DNA of 64,000 nucleotides. Source: Perognathus longimembris pacificus (Eukaryota; Chordata; Mammalia; Rodentia; Heteromyidae). The position numbers and the translations under genes are program-made. The stretch is from positions 8,284,852 to 8,348,851 of the forward strand of contig NC_063173.1 in NCBI RefSeq assembly GCF_023159225.1, read 5' to 3'. The notes beneath the pieces were generated by a model. It saw only the letters and a list, made by a program, of their open reading frames with translations. It did not search any database and was not told where the DNA came from. Numbering within the stretch: position 1 is the first letter of the stretch; each line of letters opens with the position of its first letter. Shown here piece after piece: positions 59,031-64,000 of this stretch.

Positions 59031-59368
59031 GGGTGAGTGGGGACGGCGAGCCGCCCGCGTGCGCCCCGCGTCCCCCGCCGTGGGAGTGGGGACGCCCAGC
59101 CGCCCGCGTGCGCCCCGCGACCCCCCGCCGTGGGAGTGGGGACGCCCAGCCGCCCGCGTGCGCCCCGCGCCCCCCGCCGTGGGAGTGGGGACGCCCAGCC
59201 GCCCGCGTGCGCCCCGCGCCCCCCGCCGTGGGAGTGGGGACGCCCAGCCGGCCCCGCGCCCCCCGCCGTGTCCCCGCGCCCCCCGCCGTGGGAGTGGGGA
59301 CGCCCAGCCGGCCCCGCGCCCCCCGCCGTGGGAGTGGGGACGCCCAGCCGCCCGCGTGCGCCCCGTGT
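59031..59368. repeat. GC-rich 49/50-bp minisatellite in the CpG island
   Basis: Tandem units marked by GTGGGAGTGGGGACGCCCAG followed by CCGCCCGCGTGCGCCCC. TGGGAG-type unit marks fall at 59081, 59131, 59180 and 59229 (50, 49, 49 bp apart). Then come a 40-bp unit lacking nine bases (CCCGCGTGC), a 20-bp remnant at 59269-59288 and another 40-bp unit. The first unit is diverged and the last partial. High similarity between units points to recent unequal exchange. Confidence 0.9.
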
Positions 59369-60407
59369 CAAGTGCACAGGAAGCGCGCAGCGGCTCTGGA
59401 ATGTGAGAGGGAAGTAGTGGGTGATGTCACCGCGACTGGCTGACCCTGCCCGCCAGGCTGACGGACGGACTGACGGCTGCGGGGATGGGAGGAGGCGAGG
59501 GAGGGGGAATGGAGAGCCCACCCCCACCCCCCAGGTCAGATTTCCATGGAAAGACATTGACGCTGCGCCCTAGGCATTTTTAGAGGAACCTTTATTTCTG
59601 GAGAATCTGTTGTCATCCTATCCAACTCTGTTAACACGGCCTTTTAAAATAGTAGGGCTGTACATTTAACCCGAGGTTAAAACACTTTAGGCCTCTGTGA
59701 ATGTTAAGTTGCCATCACACTCATAGGAAATCTTGCTAGTTGCAAATGAAATGCTAACATACTCAGAAAATCTGTGTATGCCATCTGCCAGACGAACCCA
59801 AAATACTGTGCTTCAATCTGGTGACTCGGAATGCACAGCTAATAGATATTTAATATTTTATGTATCATGTCAGGAATTTTATAGTTCCAACCCCCCCCCC
59901 CACACACACACTCTACATACACACATACACAGTTTTTCCTCTACTGTGCCTGGTGAAATTCTGCAGCACCATTGCTTTTGCGAGGGACTTACAGTTCTTA
60001 AACCAGCAGGCTTCATCCTTGTCAAAGCAGCCTCAAATTTCACAAAACTCTAATGACTTCCTTCAGTGCATCTGCAACCCATTCGTAACTTGGTGCCCAG
60101 TTTGCTACCCTATCAGACAATGGAATTACCCACCATTGTGTATTTTCACGTATGGATTCACTGTTTGGGGTACTGGTGTCCATACCTGTGCTGAACCTGA
60201 GCCTCAATCTGAGGTTCAACACTAGCATAGTCTACCTGAAAAATTCTCCATATGGGAAGTGGAAAAGTTATTACTCAACACAGCTGGAAACATTTTATAC
60301 ACTTAGATATTGTAGGAAAGGACTCCACTGTTAACAAAGAGGTTCTTTCTAGTCATCTCCATGCAAATAGTTGTGGACATGTTCACCTTTTAACAAAATA
60401 CCCTTTT

Positions 60408-60640
60408 AGCCAGCCATGTGCCTCAAGCCTATAATCCTAGCTACTCAGTAAGCTGAGTATCAGGATGCTCTGAGGATAGCAGTTCAAAGCCAGCCCAGGA
60501 AGAAAAGTTTTATTTCCAATTAACCAGCAAAAAGCTGAAGGGGGTGGGGGGGAGTCTCAAGCGATAGAATGAAGACCTTGATCAGAAAAGCTAAGGAATA
60601 GCACCCATGTCCTGAGTTGAAGCTCCAGTACCAGCATAAA
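60408..60640 (+). repeat. B1-like/Geo dimeric SINE
   Basis: Complete dimer with a G-rich insert between the halves; ends in an AAAT repeat. Confidence 0.78.
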
Positions 60641-61299
60641 TAAATACATATAAATAAATAAAGTAGCTGCTTGTTAGATCATTATACTGTTTTCTGAGCT
60701 ACATGTTATAAATGCCTGATGTGTAAACACTTAGCAATTATTGTAATGGTTTATATACAGTTTAGAACTGAAAAATAAAAAATAGAAGATAGGAGTTGGT
60801 TGTAAGGTCAAGAATCATTTGTCTACCTTAGCTTGTTTGCTTATGTTTTCTCTGTGTCCCAGTATAGAATTATCTTGTTCTAATAAAATTTTCCTCTGTC
60901 AATTCAAGAAGTATCTCTTCTTGAAATCCTGCATATTCATCCAACTGTGTATGAATAAAACTTCTCTTGTTCTCTTCCACCACCCTACACCTTTAATCCA
61001 TAGGACCCTCTCCTTTGTTTTCTATTTCTGCTAGTGACCTCACCACCTGCAGAGAACCCCAAGTTAGAAACCTGCAAAGCATTCTGAGTTCTCTCTTACT
61101 TTCTTCATCTAGCCATCTAAGAAATCCTGTGGACCCTCTCTCTCTCTCTAACACTACTATTATTACCTTAGATCCAACCGTTCTCATCCCTTTGATTCCC
61201 AACTACTTTATGACTTTATAACTTATCTATCTCATGCTTCAACCCTGTAATTGAGGTCTTTCTTTTTTTCTTCTTTTTCGTGTATGTAAGCATGTGCAC

Positions 61300-61527
61300 A
61301 TATGCTAGGGAGGGGGAATGGACTCAAGGCTTGGACATTGTTTCTTTTTTGTTCAAGGCTAGTGTTCTGTCACTTGAACCACACTTCCACATCTGGCTTT
61401 TAGCTGGTTAATTGTAGATAAGCGTCTCAGGGACTTTTGTGCCCAGGCTGGCTTTGAACTGTAATCCTCAGATCTCAGCCCTCTGAGTAGCTAGGATTAC
61501 AGGAGTAAGCCATGGGCGACAAGCTAA
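61300..61527 (-). repeat. B1-like/Geo dimeric SINE
   Basis: Reversed dimer, ending GTAGCTAGGATTACAGGAGT. Confidence 0.8.
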
Positions 61528-62204
61528 TTGAGATCTTTCTCAATCTGAAGTAAGGTTATCCTCTTCTTTGCACTAAAATCTTTCACCATAGTCAGCTGGG
61601 TTCTCTTGCTTTTAAGCACATTCACTATGAACTCACCAATGAGGCTAAATCATTGATGAAGTTATTGCCTTCATGATCCACTTACTTCTCAAAAACATTA
61701 CCATCTGGGGACAAAGCCTTCAACACATGAGCCTTTGGGGGGACCACTTTATATGCAGACATTGACAGTAGAGGAATTAGTATTAGATCTCAGGTCTATC
61801 TGACATCCATTTGGGCTTGCTTGAAGTCCTTGTGAAATTATTTCATAAACTTTTAAAACTTACAGAATTTCTGTATTGCCTTTAATACATACTGCTTTGC
61901 CGAGCATGGCTCCAAGGCAGAAATCAGGGCCAGGGCAATCTCCAGCTTCTCTCATATAACCTACACTTTGCTTTCTTTCAGACTCTTATGTTTGGAATAT
62001 GAAATTCCCCACTCAGCCCCATGAAGCATATGTATTAAAGACTGGGTATCTGGCTGGTGGCACTAGCTTGGTAAAGTCTGGAAACTTCCAGAGATGGGGC
62101 TTCCCTGGAAGAAGTAGGTTAGTAGACTGGGCTTGTCTCTCTCTCTTTCTGTTTCCTGTCTGCCATGAGATGAGCAGACTCTTGCTTCCACTTGCTTCCA
62201 TCAC

Positions 62205-62530
62205 CATGATGTTCTGTCTCACCACAAGAGCAGAATCAATGGAGCCACAGACTAGGGATTGAAACCTCATGAACTAAAATAAATCCTTCCTCCTTTTGAG
62301 TTGTTGATGTCGAGCATTCTGTCACAGTAACTAGAAAGCTAACCTTCAGGGATATTATTTTTCAGTGTGACTTACAATGCTGTTCTGCCTTACCTTAGGC
62401 CCAGAATCAATGGAACCAAGGACTATGGACTGAAACCTATGAAAGGAGGAAAATCCTTCCTCCTTTTTGAGCTGTTGATGCCAAGAGTTCTATCACAGTG
62501 ATAAGAAAGGAATATTAAATTTTCAATGTG
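62205..62530 (+). repeat. Duplicated repeat unit, possibly a rodent hAT-type MITE
   Basis: Two diverged copies, at about 62205-62345 and 62385-62530. Both share AGAATCAATGGA, AAATCCTTCCTCC and TCTRTCACAGT-type words. It resembles a known rodent repeat (URR1-like), which I cannot confirm. Confidence 0.5.
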
Positions 62531-62722
62531 CCTGGCTTACAATGTATTTAGGCTTTTTATAGCTTACAGAGATTATGCAAAAAGTAGTTGTTAACTACAA
62601 TCCTTCCCTTAAAAGGGAAGATTATCAGAACTTGACCTTTAACTGTCATTACAACCTCTCTCTAACTATGGAGCAAAATAGAAATAGGTTGCAAGAGACA
62701 TTAACCTGCTTGAGATCCAAGG

Positions 62723-62800
62723 ACTGTAGCTGTAGCTCACTGTGAAATCATTTACCTAGAGTGGATAAGGCCCTGAGTTTCATTCCTAGTGCGAGAGGAG
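62723..62800 (+). repeat. ID-like monomer
   Basis: Diverged single unit (GATAAGGCCCTGAGTTTCAT). Confidence 0.5.
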
Positions 62801-62962
62801 AAAAGTTATCTGGGATTCACTTTTTCAATAACCTAAAAGGCTAAATCAAGGAATGTGTAACATTGAACTAAAACAAAGATCTGAGGTTTAATGCTAGTGT
62901 CAAGATTAGGATATTAAATTATGACCAATAGGTATCAGTAAAATAGATTCATTCATGTGAGG

Positions 62963-63120
62963 CAATGGAAGAGCACTTGGTTTATAATCAGACACACTTA
63001 TATCAGAACACAGGTCTGAAATCTGGACAAGTTATTCACTTCCCTCATACATAAAACAGGGTTAATAGTACATATCTCACAGACTTTTGTCAGAATTAAA
63101 ATAATGTACACAAAAACTAT
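62963..63120 (+). repeat. MIR SINE
   Basis: Nearly full MIR: AGAGCACTTGGTTTATAATC at the start, GGACAAGTTATTCACTTCCC in the core. Confidence 0.7.
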
Positions 63121-63644
63121 TCTTTCATTATTTTCCTTGACATACAGTTGTCACACTATAAATAAGATCAGCAACAAATACTGGGCAAAAATACTCTGCT
63201 AGATTTAGGATTGAGATAAGTTAGACACAACAGAACTTATTAAGTATTATGATATAAGTATTGGGCCGAATATTATAATAGCAAAAATGACTTAATTCTT
63301 CTTGAATAGGTTGATGGAAGCTTCACAGGAGCATAGACAGTTAAGCTGAATCTTAAAGTGAAATCAAGATTTTTGAGGAAATCAGGGAGAAGCCATTTCA
63401 GGAAGACGAAACCACACATTCAAAAAAATAAACACTTGAGAGTTGAAACTTGTATGTGTCTAGAGCCTGGTGAACGTGTGTTTGGGAGAGTGAGATGTTA
63501 ATCATTCAGCAGCTGTATATTATGGATAGTACTTTAGGCCCTGATGGCATATAACTGAACAATAAGAGTTCCCTACCTTCATGGCTCTTGTTTTCAAGAG
63601 ATATATAATAATGAAGAAATAAATATAAAAGAAATAAACTTAAG

Positions 63645-63857
63645 GGACTGGGAAGATGGCCTAGTGGTAGAGTGCTTGCCTCCTATACATGAAGCCCTGG
63701 GTTTGATTCCTTAGCACCATATGTAGAGAAAAAGCCAGAAGTGGCACTGTAGTTCAAGTGGTAGAGTGCTAGCCTTGAGTAAAAAGAAGCCAGGGATAGT
63801 GCTCAGGTCCTGAGTTCAAGCCCCAGGACTGGCAAAAAAAAAAAAGAAGAAAGAAAG
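63645..63857 (+). repeat. IDL-Geo SINE with 18-bp target-site duplication
   Basis: AAAAGAAATAAACTTAAG lies at 63627-63644 and 63858-63875. Confidence 0.93.
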
Positions 63858-63913
63858 AAAAGAAATAAACTTAAGAGTGACATGAAGGGAAAAGAATCAA
63901 GAATGACAAGGAG

Positions 63914-64000
63914 GGCTGGGGATATAGCCTAGTGGCAAGAGTGCCTGCCTCGGATACACGAGGCCCTAGGTTCGGTTCCCCAGCACCACATATACAGAAA
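63914..64000 (+). repeat. Young IDL-Geo SINE, cut by the window end
   Basis: Only the ID head is present. It has the young-subtype words CTCGGATACACGAGGCCC and CTAGGTTCGG. Confidence 0.88.

Larger units (their letters stand above)
57250..59420. promoter_or_regulatory. CpG island covering the PICALM promoter and exon 1
   Basis: About 2.2 kb of dense G+C with frequent CpG, in sharp contrast to the AT-rich sequence on both sides. There is no TATA box at a plausible place. GC boxes (GGGCGG or its complement) recur around 58430-58475 and 58650-58690. This is the usual promoter type of a housekeeping-like gene. The island reaches about 1 kb past the likely start site, so divergent transcription to the right is possible. 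Long open frames on both strands here are a by-product of the base composition. Confidence 0.85.
59421..64000. other. Intergenic region upstream of PICALM
   Basis: Holds dimeric SINEs (60408-60640, 61300-61527), two IDL-Geo copies at the right end, an ID unit (62723-62800), a MIR (62963-63120) and a locally duplicated repeat (62205-62530). The sequence at 61015-61250 resembles L2 or another old LINE, with low confidence. 59425-60405 contains only a short C/CA tract at 59890-59930. No exon of a neighbouring gene was recognised. Confidence 0.75.

Noticed and set aside
59031..59368. CRISPR-like array of repeats and spacers
   Set aside because: Units are contiguous, with no unique spacers, in a vertebrate nuclear gene promoter. 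It is an ordinary minisatellite.
57243..59557. Long open frames of 100-315 codons on both strands across the CpG island
   Set aside because: They are rich in Pro, Arg, Gly and Ala, overlap one another in several frames and show no family signature. The frames over the minisatellite stay open because the unit is stop-free, and the 49-bp unit shifts frame at each repeat. Only the part encoding [16 protein letters not shown] is real coding sequence.

Overview
The window is mammalian nuclear DNA from a rodent, most likely a geomyoid (kangaroo rat, pocket mouse or pocket gopher). The lineage call rests on many copies of a dimeric SINE whose left half is a tRNA-derived ID-like monomer and whose right half is a separate roughly 100-bp monomer. 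This is the structure described for IDL-Geo, a SINE reported only from Geomyoidea. Species cannot be fixed from the sequence alone.

One protein-coding gene is present: the 5' part of PICALM (phosphatidylinositol-binding clathrin assembly protein), on the minus strand. Thirteen exons were located by matching conceptual translations to the known protein and checking each GT-AG boundary and phase. They run from exon 1 (start codon at 57985-57983) to exon 13 (1006-857). Together they give 1,408 coding bases, residues 1-469 plus one base of codon 470, with no frameshift or stop. Exons 1-9 encode the ANTH domain that binds PI(4,5)P2 and VAMP SNAREs. Exons 10-13 start the unstructured tail that carries clathrin, AP2 and EH-domain motifs. 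The 3' exons lie beyond base 1.

Layout by descending coordinate: 59420-64000 is upstream intergenic DNA with SINEs, two MIR/L2-type relics and no recognised gene. 57250-59420 is a CpG island containing the promoter, two perfect GTCACGTGAC palindromes, a YY1-type element, a G-rich run in the 5' leader and a 49/50-bp minisatellite. 32234-57855 is the 25.6-kb intron 1, full of SINEs and L1 fragments. 1-32233 holds exons 2-13 with introns of 0.26-6 kb.

Most non-coding sequence that can be identified is retroposon-derived: IDL-Geo, a second dimer with a 7SL/B1-like head and the same Geo right half, B1-ID dimers, single B1 and ID units, MIR, L2, old L1 and one younger L1 3' end. Several IDL-Geo copies are nearly identical and have perfect target-site duplications, so the family was active recently. 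I found no novel gene system. The points most worth checking are the promoter motif pair, the minisatellite, the inverted SINE pairs around exons 10-11 and in intron 1, and the young SINE subfamily.
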